Source: Christensenella sp. UBA1685
GTDB lineage: Bacteria; Bacillota; Clostridia; Christensenellales; CAG-138
Length of the DNA: 58,193 nt
Reading direction: 5' to 3'
NCBI GenBank assembly: GCA_002320595.1
Contig: DCKB01000025.1
Location: 1-58,193, forward strand
Shown here: positions 40,582 through 49,044 of the stretch, piece after piece
How the letters are laid out: every line of letters begins with the position of its first letter
Numbering within the stretch: position 1 is the stretch's first letter
Notes under the pieces: model-generated
What the model saw: only the letters and a program-made list of their open reading frames with translations
What the model was told of the DNA's origin: nothing
Databases searched by the model: none
Position numbers and translations under genes: made by a program

Positions 40582-41452
40582 CCTGTTTTTCACTTTCCGC
40601 GTTTTGCAGATATGCCCGATATCCCTCCATGCCGTCCGCATCGGAGACATGCAGTTCATGGATGCACATGCCGCGCATGATATAGAGCAGGATGAGCGCA
40701 CCTTCTACGATGACATCATGCCGCTCGGCAAGCAGCGGATGCTGCGCGCGCGCCGTATCGCCCATGGCGTAGAGCGCACAGACCTCGGCCTCCACTGCTG
40801 CCTCGGAAAGCACGATTGTTTCCACCGCGGAGCGGTCATAGGCCGCCATTCCGTGGGAAAGCGCAGCGATGGTTGTAATGGTGCCGCCTACGCCCGTCCA
40901 ACGCGGCACGAACAGGCGGGGAAACCGGTAAATCCCCGAAAAGCGGGAAAAGAGGGATTCCTGAAGCGATTCAATCGTTTGCGCGCCGCTTTGCTCGCCC
41001 CATTCCTTGGCGCGCACACAGCCAACGGGATAGCTCGCTGCAAATCCCTCCGTCACAAGCTGGCTGGAAGCGCCGCCGATGTCCACAAGGCCGCCGGCCA
41101 TCCCCTCACGGGAAGCGCCGAGCAATGCGTACTGCCCCTCGCGCTCGCCGGAGAGCACGTCGATGCGCAAGCCCGCGGCATGCTCTACGCGGGCAAGAAA
41201 GTCCGCCCTGTTGCGCGCATCCCGCACGGCGCTTGTGGCGTATGCATAGGGGATGAGCCCATCCTTGCGCGCGGCTTCCGCAAAGGATACAATAGCGGCG
41301 ACACTGCGCGCCATCGCCGCCTCAGAAAGCATGCCGGTAGAAACGAGCCCTTCAGCCAACCGCGTTGTGACAAGCTGCTTGTCCGGATCCTTTCCCAGAA
41401 AGCGGATGGAATTGCTGCCGATGTCAATCACGGCAATCCCCTTTTTTCCCAT
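40571..41452 (-). CDS. Ppx/GppA family phosphatase
   Basis: A 293-residue sugar-kinase-fold phosphatase related to exopolyphosphatase and guanosine pentaphosphatase. It starts MGKKGIAVIDIGSNSIRFLG, with AYATSAVRDARNR, GLVDIGGASSQLV (phosphate loop) and VGGTITTIAAL motifs. Start ATG 41452 has AAGGGGGGAG upstream; the frame extends to 41500. In Clostridia a Ppx/GppA gene often follows yabP-yabQ-divIC, as here. Whether it uses polyphosphate or (p)ppGpp cannot be read from sequence. Confidence 0.92.
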   Translation of the reverse strand: MGKKGIAVIDIGSNSIRFLGKDPDKQLVTTRLAEGLVSTGMLSEAAMARSVAAIVSFAEAARKDGLIPYAYATSAVRDARNRADFLARVEHAAGLRIDVLSGEREGQYALLGASREGMAGGLVDIGGASSQLVTEGFAASYPVGCVRAKEWGEQSGAQTIESLQESLFSRFSGIYRFPRLFVPRWTGVGGTITTIAALSHGMAAYDRSAVETIVLSEAAVEAEVCALYAMGDTARAQHPLLAERHDVIVEGALILLYIMRGMCIHELHVSDADGMEGYRAYLQNAESEKQDES

Positions 41453-41528
41453 CGTTAACTCCCCCCTTAATATGGCTTTGGCGCGCCGGAAGCGCGCCAA
41501 ATGTTGTGTGTTTTATTCGCTAAAGCCG

Positions 41529-41816
41529 CTAGTCTTCAATGTCGAACCTAACGTCATCCGGCAGGACAAAGCCGAGTTTTTCACGCGCATATTGGATCAG
41601 GTATTCCTCGCTCTTGGCATATTCGATCATGTACTCAAGCCGCTGTTCTTCGTTTTGAAGCGCTTGATACTCCTGCCGCAGGGCAGCCTCTTTCTCGGCG
41701 ATCTCCTTAAGCTTCTGCTCCTGAGAAAGATAGAGCGCACATGCAAAAACAACGCACAGCACTGTAAGCAGTACGATGAATTTCGGCGTGATTCGCAGCT
41801 TCCGCTTTTGCGCCAT
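41529..41816 (-). CDS. divIC: DivIC/FtsL-type septum formation protein
   Basis: A 95-residue bitopic membrane protein has a short basic cytoplasmic start (MAQKRKLRITPKF), one membrane helix (IVLLTVLCVVFACALYL), then a coiled coil and the LIQYAREKLGFVLPDD segment typical of DivIC/FtsL. It takes part in the division complex. AAAGGAG precedes ATG 41816; a longer frame to 42107 overlaps yabQ and is not used. Confidence 0.9.
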   Translation of the reverse strand: MAQKRKLRITPKFIVLLTVLCVVFACALYLSQEQKLKEIAEKEAALRQEYQALQNEEQRLEYMIEYAKSEEYLIQYAREKLGFVLPDDVRFDIED

Positions 41817-41874
41817 GGCGGCTCCTTTGCACAATAATTTCCCTATTAATATATATAATCCATTCAAAGACGGA

Positions 41875-42210
41875 TTACAAGCGTTTTTTGGTAATTTTGC
41901 CACGCAAGTTTTGCAGCTTTTCCACGATGCCGCATAACAAAGGGTCCACGGAACGCAGCACGGCAAATATGCCCGCCCCAATGCCGAGGAGGGCATACAG
42001 GCGCAGCGCGCCGCCATTGATCCGGAAAAGCGTAAGCGCTGCGATTCCACCTGAAAGCAGATAAAACAGCGCGTCGAGCAGCGCATCCGAAATACGCCCG
42101 CCGCCAAACAACGCGTGCAGCACCCGGAACGCGGTAAAGGTCAGGCCGATTACAAGCCCGCCGTAGACCGCGCCGAGGAAGATGGGGACTTCCCCGACTG
42201 TGCCGGTCAT
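41875..42210 (-). CDS. yabQ: YabQ-like spore cortex protein
   Basis: A 111-residue membrane protein with about four hydrophobic segments sits between yabP and divIC, the conserved place of yabQ. In Bacillus YabQ is a sporulation membrane protein needed for cortex formation. It starts MTGTVGEVPIFLGAVYGG right after yabP. The C terminus is basic (NLRGKITKKRL). Identification rests on topology and position more than on motifs. Confidence 0.82.
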   Translation of the reverse strand: MTGTVGEVPIFLGAVYGGLVIGLTFTAFRVLHALFGGGRISDALLDALFYLLSGGIAALTLFRINGGALRLYALLGIGAGIFAVLRSVDPLLCGIVEKLQNLRGKITKKRL

Positions 42211-42212
42211 GC

Positions 42213-42506
42213 CTAGCGGAACATGCGCGAGAACAGGGAGCCGCGCTCCACCGGCGCCTCAGCATATTCAAGCGCCACGATCTCGCCCTCCACAATGACC
42301 TGCCCTTCGTCCAGACTGAGCTTTGTGATGCGCAGTTCGTTTCCTTCAATGCGCAGCTCGCCAGCTTCGGTCAAAAGCTCAACTTCCTGTTCGTTGAAGC
42401 TGTCCACATCCTTCACGCCCGTGACGCTGATTAACTCCCGGTTATCGATATGGATAGAGTGGGCGCGAATCCGCATCGTGCCCGTATCGCTCATTCTCGG
42501 GTCCAT
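42213..42506 (-). CDS. yabP: YabP-like sporulation protein
   Basis: A 97-residue protein starts MDPRMSDTGTMRIRAHSIHI and contains the YabP motif region NRELISVTGVKDVDSFNEQE. YabP acts in the mother cell during spore cortex assembly together with YabQ. GGAGGAAAGG precedes ATG 42506; the frame extends to 42560. This gene is the strongest sign in the window that the host makes endospores. Confidence 0.9.
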   Translation of the reverse strand: MDPRMSDTGTMRIRAHSIHIDNRELISVTGVKDVDSFNEQEVELLTEAGELRIEGNELRITKLSLDEGQVIVEGEIVALEYAEAPVERGSLFSRMFR

Positions 42507-42601
42507 AAGCCTTTCCTCCCATGTAATGAAATCGGGCTTGCCATCGGCCCGGTTTTTCAATATATATGTGTGAAATCACCGTAAAATGCCACCATATTGT
42601 C

Positions 42602-42630
42602 TTGACAAGCGCGGCACATAAAGTTATATT
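42602..42630 (+). promoter_or_regulatory. Promoter of rho
   Basis: TTGACA (42602-42607), 17 bases, TATATT (42625-42630). A leader of about 175 bases separates the start site from the rho GTG, as expected for a gene that is often autoregulated. Confidence 0.8.
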
Positions 42631-42649
42631 AGAAATAAACAGGATTGTA

Positions 42650-42814
42650 ATGGACGCAACATTTTTTGAAGGATGTTTTATTTCCAATTTAAGGGGCATA
42701 ATACTCATATTATCTAAAAATGCTGCACTTGATAGGATACATTACCAGGTCAACAGGATGACATATACGTCGTCTGAATTTTTTAGTGCTTTTTTGAAAG
42801 GAGCCGCATTGTGA
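42650..42814 (+). CDS. Possible upstream ORF in the rho leader
   Basis: ATG 42650 (AGGA upstream) opens 54 codons ending in TGA 42812-42814, which overlaps the rho GTG at 42811 as GTGA. The peptide (MDATFFEGCFISNL ... FFSAFLKGAAL) is not family-like. If translated it would couple leader translation to rho, a route for autoregulation. It may equally be a chance frame. Confidence 0.35.
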   Translation: MDATFFEGCFISNLRGIILILSKNAALDRIHYQVNRMTYTSSEFFSAFLKGAAL

Positions 42815-44703
42815 CAAGAGAACAACTTCAGGAGAAAAGCCTGAACGATCTTCGTGAGATTGCAAAACTGCAAGGCGTAAAATCGCTGACAAAATACCGT
42901 AAGGGTGAGCTGATTGATATCATCATGAACGGTGGCCGCGTGGATGCCCCCGCACAAAGCGAAAGTGCACAGCCGGAGGCTGCCGCGCCGGCAGCGGAAG
43001 AAAAACCCGCCGCACCCGTACCGCGGGAAATGCAGGAGCAGCCTGCCGCACCCGCACCACAGGCGCAGCATGTACCCCAGCCTGCGCCAATCACCGAAGA
43101 CGGGCCGGCCGCATATGAGCAGCGCACACGTTACCCGCAGCAGCCGCAATATCGCGCGCCGCGGCAGGAGTATCAGCAAGGCGGATACAATCGCAGGCAA
43201 TATAACCAAAGCTATGCGCCCCAGCAGGGCCGCCCTTATGGCGGATACAACAGCCAAAACCGCGATACCGGTTACCAGAGCGGATATAACCGCCGTCAGG
43301 AAGGGTATCAGGGATACCAGAACACGGGGTATCAGGGCGGGTATCGCCAGGATTACAACCGCACAAATGATTACCGTGAAAATTACCGCGCGCCGCAGGA
43401 GACATATCAGCCCCGCGAAAGCTATGTGCCGCAATACGAGGGCGAAGACGGATACCGTCAACAAAAGCCGGAGGGATACTACAATAAGGAATACGGCACA
43501 AGCAATCCCGCTGTGCCCGAACTGCTGGAAGGCGGAGCCTGCGGCGATTGCGAAGGCGTGCTCGAAGTTCTGCCGGACGGGTATGGCTTCCTCCGTTCGG
43601 AAAACTATCTGCCCGGGAACCGGGACGTTTACGTTTCCATTGCGCAGATTCGCCGCTTTAGCCTGAAAACCGGCGACCTTGTTACAGGGAAAACGCGCCC
43701 TTCCAAGGAGGGAGAGCGCTTTCTTGCTTTGCTTTATATCACGGCCGTCAATGGGGAAGAACCGGAAAAGGCGCAGACGCGCAAGCCCTTTGAAGAGCTT
43801 GTGCCGATTTATCCCAACGAGCGCATCACGCTGGAATCCCCGGGCCTTGGGCATGACCAGAACCTTGCCATCCGCCTGATCGACCTGATAGCGCCCATCG
43901 GCAAAGGCCAGCGCGGCATGATCGTCAGCCAGCCGAAGTCCGGTAAAACAACGCTTTTAAAGAATATTGCGCACGGCATTTCCAACAACTACCCGGACGT
44001 GCACCTGATCGTGCTGCTTATCGACGAGCGGCCGGAGGAAGTGACGGATATGCAGCGTTCTATCAAGGGCGAGGTGCTTTATTCCACGTTTGACGAGCTG
44101 CCCGAGCATCACACCCGCGTAGCCGAGATGACACAGGAACGCGCCATGCGCCTTGTTGAGCAGGGCAAGGATGTTGTGGTGCTGATGGACTCTATCACGC
44201 GCCTTGCACGGGCGTACAACCTCACCATCCCGGCAACGGGAAAAACGCTTTCCGGCGGCATGGACCCAGGCGCGCTGCATAAGCCCAAGCGGTTCTTTGG
44301 CGCTGCGCGCAACATTGAAAATGGCGGCAGCCTTACAATTATCGCCACGGCGCTGATAGAGACCGGCAGCCGGATGGACGACATCGTTTATGAAGAGTTC
44401 AAGGGCACGGGCAACATGGAAATTCACCTGGACCGCAAGATGAGCGAAAAGCGCATTTTCCCTGCTATTGACATTTATAAATCCGGCACACGCCGCGAGG
44501 AACTGCTGCTCACCAAGGAGGAGCTTGATGCCGTGTTCACCATGCGCCGCACGCTTGCAGCCGGCAATCCGGCCGAGGTGACGGAGCAAATGATCAACAT
44601 GCTGGATAAGACCGCCACCAACGAGGAATTCATTCAGCGCCTGACCTCCTGGAACAAGATCTATGAAAAGGACGGTTACTCTGCAGGCAAGCGCATCAAC
44701 TAA
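42811..44703 (+). CDS. rho: Transcription termination factor Rho with disordered insert
   Basis: An RNA-dependent hexameric ATPase that ends transcription. The 630-residue protein has the Rho-N segment (LNDLREIAKLQGVKSLTKYR, 10-35). A long low-complexity region follows: Ala/Pro/Gln/Glu-rich at 45-100, then Tyr/Gln/Gly/Asn/Arg-rich at 101-230. The cold-shock-like RNA-binding domain starts at about 245 (EGVLEVLPDGYGFLRSE), and the ATPase has GMIVSQPKSGKTT at about 370. Typical Rho is about 420-450 residues, so the insert explains the extra length. GTG 42811 is preceded by AAAGGAG. Confidence 0.95.
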   Translation: MTREQLQEKSLNDLREIAKLQGVKSLTKYRKGELIDIIMNGGRVDAPAQSESAQPEAAAPAAEEKPAAPVPREMQEQPAAPAPQAQHVPQPAPITEDGPAAYEQRTRYPQQPQYRAPRQEYQQGGYNRRQYNQSYAPQQGRPYGGYNSQNRDTGYQSGYNRRQEGYQGYQNTGYQGGYRQDYNRTNDYRENYRAPQETYQPRESYVPQYEGEDGYRQQKPEGYYNKEYGTSNPAVPELLEGGACGDCEGVLEVLPDGYGFLRSENYLPGNRDVYVSIAQIRRFSLKTGDLVTGKTRPSKEGERFLALLYITAVNGEEPEKAQTRKPFEELVPIYPNERITLESPGLGHDQNLAIRLIDLIAPIGKGQRGMIVSQPKSGKTTLLKNIAHGISNNYPDVHLIVLLIDERPEEVTDMQRSIKGEVLYSTFDELPEHHTRVAEMTQERAMRLVEQGKDVVVLMDSITRLARAYNLTIPATGKTLSGGMDPGALHKPKRFFGAARNIENGGSLTIIATALIETGSRMDDIVYEEFKGTGNMEIHLDRKMSEKRIFPAIDIYKSGTRREELLLTKEELDAVFTMRRTLAAGNPAEVTEQMINMLDKTATNEEFIQRLTSWNKIYEKDGYSAGKRIN

Positions 44704-44751
44704 AGATGCCGTGCGTGCGGAAAAACCTTGCTTTTCCGCAAAATAGTGCTT

Positions 44752-44780
44752 GCATTCCATGCTGAGGGTGCGATATAATA
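44752..44780 (+). promoter_or_regulatory. Promoter upstream of rpmE
   Basis: TTGCAT near 44751, 18 bases, then TATAAT near 44775. The roughly 105-base leader contains a GC-rich hairpin region (GAGGGCGGCTAATCGCCCTG) before the rpmE ribosome site. Confidence 0.65.
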
Positions 44781-44886
44781 TCAGCTGTTCGGGTGGCTTC
44801 ACCCGTCGGGCGTATCGGTTGCGCCAATGCAGCAGGAGGGCGGCTAATCGCCCTGCGCCAAGCAAATAATATGAGGGGTGAAACAA

Positions 44887-45087
44887 ATGAAGAAGGATAT
44901 CCATCCGTCCTACGGCGAGTGCGTTGTGCGCTGTGCCTGTGGCGAGACCTTCCTGAGCGGTTCCGTAAAGGGCGAACTCAAGGTCGAAATTTGTTCCAAG
45001 TGCCATCCGTTCTACACCGGCCGCCAGAAGCTGGTTGATACGGGTGGACGCGTAGACCGTTTCAAGAAGCGTTACGGCCTGAACTAA
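44887..45087 (+). CDS. rpmE: 50S ribosomal protein L31 (zinc form)
   Basis: A 66-residue ribosomal protein starts MKKDIHPSYGECVVRCACGE at ATG 44887 (GAGGGG upstream). Its zinc ligands are CACG and CSKCHPFYTGRQK, so it is the C-plus type rather than the zinc-independent paralog. The order rho-rpmE is common in Bacillota. Confidence 0.95.
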   Translation: MKKDIHPSYGECVVRCACGETFLSGSVKGELKVEICSKCHPFYTGRQKLVDTGGRVDRFKKRYGLN

Positions 45088-45099
45088 ACATAATGCACA

Positions 45100-45130
45100 A
45101 GAAGGCGAGGAGGTGTTCCCCGCCTTTTTT
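45100..45130 (+). terminator. Terminator after rpmE
   Basis: AAGGCG and its partner CGCC, with an inner GG/CC pairing, form a hairpin followed by TTTTTT. The following region to 45385 is AT-rich and shows no gene. Confidence 0.7.
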
Positions 45131-45385
45131 GCGTGTTGTTTTGGAATAGTTCGGAGAACTTTCACACTCCCGCCACGATTCGACGGGAAAAACCATGGAA
45201 AAATGCTTGATCCTGTGCTAAAATAATTAAAAGAGCTGGTTACATTGCGCATTTGAGTGCCTGTCTTTTCTTTACAGCTCGTTTTCTATTTCATAAAAAT
45301 AAATAGATTTAGCGCGCTTTGTGCCGGAATATATGTTAATTTTGTACAAAGTTTATATATAAAATAGAAAGGAAGGAAACGATGC

Positions 45386-46483
45386 ATGCTTTGGTATGAA
45401 GAGATGAAAAACAATGTGACGGACATCGGGGCGCTTGCGCCGCAACTCGGCATGGATGAAAAGGAGACGAAGCGCATGCAAGCGCTGTGCGAGGCGTTTC
45501 CAATGTCCGTTCCCCGGTACTATCTTTCGCTGATCGACTGGGACAATCCCAATGATCCCATCCGGAAAATGTGCATCCCGACGTTTTTTGAAACGGATAT
45601 GAGCGGCGCGTTTGACACCAGCGGCGAAGCCAGCAATACGGTCTGCGAAGGCGTACAGCACAAATACCGGGAAAGCGCGCTGATCCTTACAACCAACCGC
45701 TGCGCCATGTATTGCAGGCACTGCTTCCGCAAGCGGCTGGTGGGGCTTTCAGATGAAGAAATTGCAAGCCATTTCGATGAGGTGATCTCCTATATTCGTG
45801 CACACGATGAGATTACAAACGCCATCCTTTCCGGCGGCGACGCGCTTATGCTGCCTACAAAAACGGTAGAGCGGTATCTCGATGCGCTGTCCGGGATTGA
45901 ACACCTGGATCTGATCCGCATCGCCACGCGCATGCCCGTGGTCTATCCCATGCGCATAATTGAGGACCAGGCATTGCTCAAAGCGCTTGCACGTTACACG
46001 AAACGCAAGCAGATCTACGTGGTTACACAGTTCAACCACCCCAACGAGATAACGCCGCAGGCGCGCGCGGCCATCCGTGCGCTGCTTGAATGCGGCGTCG
46101 TGGTAAAAAACCAGACCGTGTTGCTGCGCGGCGTGAACGATTCTGCCGACACGCTCGGGCTTTTGCTGCGCAAGCTGACCGCGAACGGCATCGTGCCGTA
46201 TTATGTGTTCCAGTGCCGCCCGGTGAGCGGGGTGAAGAACACGTTTCAGGTGCCGTTTGCGCAGGGGTATGACATTGTGGAGCGTGCGAAGACCATGCAG
46301 AATGGGCAGGGGAAGTGCCTGAAATTCTGCATGTCGCACCCTGCGGGCAAAATTGAGATTGCCGGCAAGCTGGACGACGGCTCCATTGCCTTCAAGTTCC
46401 ATCAGACGAAGGAAGAGGTCAACGAAGGGCGCATTTTTGTGAAGAAGCTCCCGCCGGACGCGGGCTGGTTGGGCGAAATTTAG
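45386..46483 (+). CDS. KamA-family radical SAM aminomutase-like protein
   Basis: A radical SAM enzyme of 365 residues with the CxxxCxxC cluster motif in NRCAMYCRHCF (Cys106, 110, 113). It also has the KamA-like ILSGGDALMLP and FNHPNEITP segments and a C-terminal GKCLKFCMSHPAGKIEI. It is shorter than classical lysine 2,3-aminomutase (about 416) and close in length to EpmB-type or orphan KamA homologues. PLP use is likely but the substrate is not decided by sequence. AAAGGAAGG lies upstream. It is monocistronic and convergent with the next gene. Confidence 0.88.
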   Translation: MLWYEEMKNNVTDIGALAPQLGMDEKETKRMQALCEAFPMSVPRYYLSLIDWDNPNDPIRKMCIPTFFETDMSGAFDTSGEASNTVCEGVQHKYRESALILTTNRCAMYCRHCFRKRLVGLSDEEIASHFDEVISYIRAHDEITNAILSGGDALMLPTKTVERYLDALSGIEHLDLIRIATRMPVVYPMRIIEDQALLKALARYTKRKQIYVVTQFNHPNEITPQARAAIRALLECGVVVKNQTVLLRGVNDSADTLGLLLRKLTANGIVPYYVFQCRPVSGVKNTFQVPFAQGYDIVERAKTMQNGQGKCLKFCMSHPAGKIEIAGKLDDGSIAFKFHQTKEEVNEGRIFVKKLPPDAGWLGEI

Positions 46484-46501
46484 CAGAAACGAAACTGAAA
46501 T

Positions 46502-46520
46502 GGGCGGCCAATGGCCGCCC
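46502..46520. terminator. Bidirectional hairpin between kamA-like gene and phosphohexomutase
   Basis: GGGCGGCC-AAT-GGCCGCCC is a perfect 8-bp hairpin midway between two convergent stops (46483 and 46539). The flanks are A/T-rich on both sides (AAAATAA right, AAAT left) but without a long U-run. Confidence 0.6.
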
Positions 46521-46538
46521 AAAATAACGCCTGTTGTA

Positions 46539-48044
46539 TTATTCCGCAAACGCTGCAAGGCTGACGGAATCCAGCTTTTCAAACCCGGCAAGGAAACCCA
46601 CAAGCGCCGCAGCAATCTTTTTCGCGCCGCCCGCGCTGTCGCTTTCAATATTGAGCGGCATCAGCGGATCGTGCAGAGAAAGGCGCAGCAAAAACCAACC
46701 GTCTCCATGGGCCGGGTCAAGGCTCACGCGCACGCCTTCGTAGTTGGGGGTGGCGAGCGCCCAGCCTGGCTGGGTTTCAGCATATTCCGCAAGCGCGGAA
46801 ATCACCCCGTTGCCGTAGGCGGCGAAGTCCTCCGCGTTGAGCGCCATGCGGAATTCCAGGCTCTCCACAGGCTCCTTAAGCCCGGCAAGCAGGGATTCCA
46901 GCGTGCGGCCCTCCTTGCGCGCGCGCGCAAGTTCAATGAGGAGCTTCACCATCAGGTACGCGCCATCGTCAAGAAAGTAATTTTCGCGGAGTGCGCCGTG
47001 GCCAGAGGTCTCAATGGCCATTTCAGCCACCTGCCCGGCAGCGCAAAGACGCTCTGCCTCATTGATGACGTTACGGTAGCCGCGCTTGAAGCGGCGGTGT
47101 ACCCCGCCGTGCGCGGCGATGAATTCCGCAAGGCCGGTGGAGGTGATGGAATCGGTAACGATGGTTGTGCCCGGATGCTCCCGCAGCAGGATGGCGGAAA
47201 GGATGGCGATCAGCCGGTTGCGGTTCAGCTCGCTGCCGTCGGCAAGCACTGCGCCTGCACGGTCCACATCCGTATCGAAGATAATGCCGAAATCAGCCTT
47301 ACATTCAAGCACCGCCGTGCGGATCGAATCCATCGCAGCTGCGTTTTCCGGGTTGGGCGCATGGTTGGGAAAGCGGCCGTCCGGCGTGAGAAAGAGGCTG
47401 CCCGCTGTGTCCGCGCCGAGCGGAGCAAGCACTTCGCCCGCGAAGAAGCCGCCCGCGCCGTTGCCTGCGTCCACAAGAATGCGAAGGCCGGAAAGCGGCT
47501 GCTCCATGCCGGTTGCGGAGCGTATCTTTTTTTGCAGCAGTTCAGCGTAGGCGGGAAGAAAATCCGCTCGGATGCAAGCGCCTACGCCGCCTGCGGGAAA
47601 ATCACCCGCGCCTGCGGAAGCAAGGATCGCCGCGATGTCCTGCTTTTCCAAGCCGCCCTTTGCGGTGAAAAACTTAAAGCCGTTGCGCTCAAAGGGCAGA
47701 TGGCTCGCCGTGATCATCACCGCGCCGTCAAATTCCCAACCTTCCATTACGGTGGACATAAACATAGCCGGCGTGGTGCAAAGACCAAAATCTGTGACCT
47801 CCATCCCGGCAGCAGAAAGGCCATCCCGAAGCCATGCGCTGAGCTGCTCGCCCGAAAGGCGGGAATCGCGCCCAATGGAAATGCGCTTAACTCCTTCGCC
47901 CAAACGGCTTTGCAGCCACCCGGCAAACGCGCCGCCGATGGCGCGCACGGCTTCTTCCGTCAAATCCACCGGCTTTCCGCCTTCCACCGCGATGGCGACA
48001 CCGCGGATATCGCTTCCGTTTTGGAGCTTTTTATAGTCCGGCAT
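46539..48044 (-). CDS. Phosphohexomutase (phosphomannomutase/phosphoglucomutase)
   Basis: An alpha-D-phosphohexomutase of 501 residues interconverts hexose 1- and 6-phosphates. The phosphoserine loop is MITASHLPFERNG (Ser114), where His-Leu-Pro replaces the usual HNP. The metal loop is DTDVDRAG, and the sugar loop region is ETSGHGALRE. MPDYKKLQNGSDIRGVAI at ATG 48044 has GGGAGG upstream; the frame extends to 48104. It is close to the group found in plants and some Clostridia. Substrate preference is not decided. Confidence 0.9.
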   Translation of the reverse strand: MPDYKKLQNGSDIRGVAIAVEGGKPVDLTEEAVRAIGGAFAGWLQSRLGEGVKRISIGRDSRLSGEQLSAWLRDGLSAAGMEVTDFGLCTTPAMFMSTVMEGWEFDGAVMITASHLPFERNGFKFFTAKGGLEKQDIAAILASAGAGDFPAGGVGACIRADFLPAYAELLQKKIRSATGMEQPLSGLRILVDAGNGAGGFFAGEVLAPLGADTAGSLFLTPDGRFPNHAPNPENAAAMDSIRTAVLECKADFGIIFDTDVDRAGAVLADGSELNRNRLIAILSAILLREHPGTTIVTDSITSTGLAEFIAAHGGVHRRFKRGYRNVINEAERLCAAGQVAEMAIETSGHGALRENYFLDDGAYLMVKLLIELARARKEGRTLESLLAGLKEPVESLEFRMALNAEDFAAYGNGVISALAEYAETQPGWALATPNYEGVRVSLDPAHGDGWFLLRLSLHDPLMPLNIESDSAGGAKKIAAALVGFLAGFEKLDSVSLAAFAE

Positions 48045-48142
48045 ATATTGTAACCTCCCGACGTAACATGTTTGGCTTTCTGCATCTATGGTACGCCAAA
48101 ACATGGGAGAAGTAAACAGGCTTTGGAAAACGTTTCTTTTTG

Positions 48143-48394
48143 TTATCCCTGCAGCCCATGCTCCTGCCGTTCCATGTTTTCAATCACAACATCATAAATA
48201 TCTCCAAGGGAGGCGCAGTATTCAAGTACCTTCCATGGCGTGTTGGTGTGGAAGTGGATTTTGATGAGCGTTTCATCTCCGACGGCAAGCAGGCAATCGC
48301 CTGCAATGTTTGCAGTGATGTATTCGTGGATGGCATCTTCGGAGAGGGCGCTTCCTTCGATCAAAAGCTGGGTATCGAATTTGTATTCAAGCAT
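48143..48394 (-). CDS. Stand-alone domain related to the middle of FakA/YloV
   Basis: An 83-residue protein (MLEYKFDTQLLIEGSALSED) matches the pattern of the segment in FakA/YloV (DAK2-type fatty acid kinase) that reads GDSLLVVGDE, then VKVHVHTNNPG and VLEYALSLGE. Here it appears as LLAVGDETLIKIHFHTNTPW followed by KVLEYCASLGDI. The kinase and DegV-like parts are absent. AAAGGAA supports ATG 48394. It may be a regulatory or ligand-binding small protein; function is unknown. Confidence 0.75.
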   Translation of the reverse strand: MLEYKFDTQLLIEGSALSEDAIHEYITANIAGDCLLAVGDETLIKIHFHTNTPWKVLEYCASLGDIYDVVIENMERQEHGLQG

Positions 48395-48426
48395 AAGCGG
48401 GTTCCTTTCTGCTTTTATAATGCGGC

Positions 48427-49044
48427 TCAGCAATAGCAGAACCGGCAGAGGAGCTGCGCAAGGCACATGGAAAGACAGAGGCCGCTCATGTTCATTGCAG
48501 GCATGCCAAACCCGCGGCCAAAGGCGGTATAAGCGCGGCCCGGGTTGCGGAGCTGTTCCAGCAATTCCTGATATTCTTCGTTGTCCGGCTCCATGCTTGC
48601 GGCGCGCTCGGCATGCTGCAGGGCTGCCATGCGGTTCCCGGCGCCGTGGTTGGCAATGGCGCTGTAATACTGCCAGCGCGCACCCCGCTCGGCCTCCGGG
48701 ATGCCGGAAAGCGCGGTCAGGGCTTCACGGTAACGCCGGTAGTTCAGAAAGTTGCGCACGGCCGTCATCGTTGAAGATTCCTCTTGCGCGGCGGAGCCTT
48801 GCCCGTAATAGCCTCCGCCGAAGCCGCCGAAACCGCCATACCCGCTGCTTTGCCCGCCCGGGTTTGCCTGCTTGTTCATGATTTGGTCATAGGCAGCATT
48901 AATTTCCTTCATGCGCTGCTCAGCGATTTTGTCTCCCGGGTTGGCATCCGGGTGATATTTTTTTGCAAGCTTGCGGTAGGCCTGCTTCACTTCGTCATCG
49001 CTCGCATTTTGGGGGACGCCAAGCACCTGATAGGGGTCCGTCAT
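48427..49044 (-). CDS. J-domain (DnaJ-like) protein
   Basis: A 205-residue co-chaperone-like protein starts MTDPYQVLGVPQNASDDEVK and carries the HPD motif (His31-Pro-Asp33) that stimulates DnaK. A Gly/Tyr/Phe-rich linker (SSGYGGFGGFGGGYYGQG) follows, then a TPR-like helical region (REALTALSGIPEAERGARWQ), and a hydrophobic Cys-rich end (LCLSMCLAQLLCRFCYC). It overlaps the DUF5685 gene by ATGA, so the two are coupled. It is not canonical DnaJ. Confidence 0.92.
   Translation of the reverse strand: MTDPYQVLGVPQNASDDEVKQAYRKLAKKYHPDANPGDKIAEQRMKEINAAYDQIMNKQANPGGQSSGYGGFGGFGGGYYGQGSAAQEESSTMTAVRNFLNYRRYREALTALSGIPEAERGARWQYYSAIANHGAGNRMAALQHAERAASMEPDNEEYQELLEQLRNPGRAYTAFGRGFGMPAMNMSGLCLSMCLAQLLCRFCYC

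Noticed and set aside
46500..48053. 517-codon plus-strand frame opposite the phosphohexomutase
   Set aside because: Antisense shadow; the minus-strand protein has the phosphoserine and metal loops.
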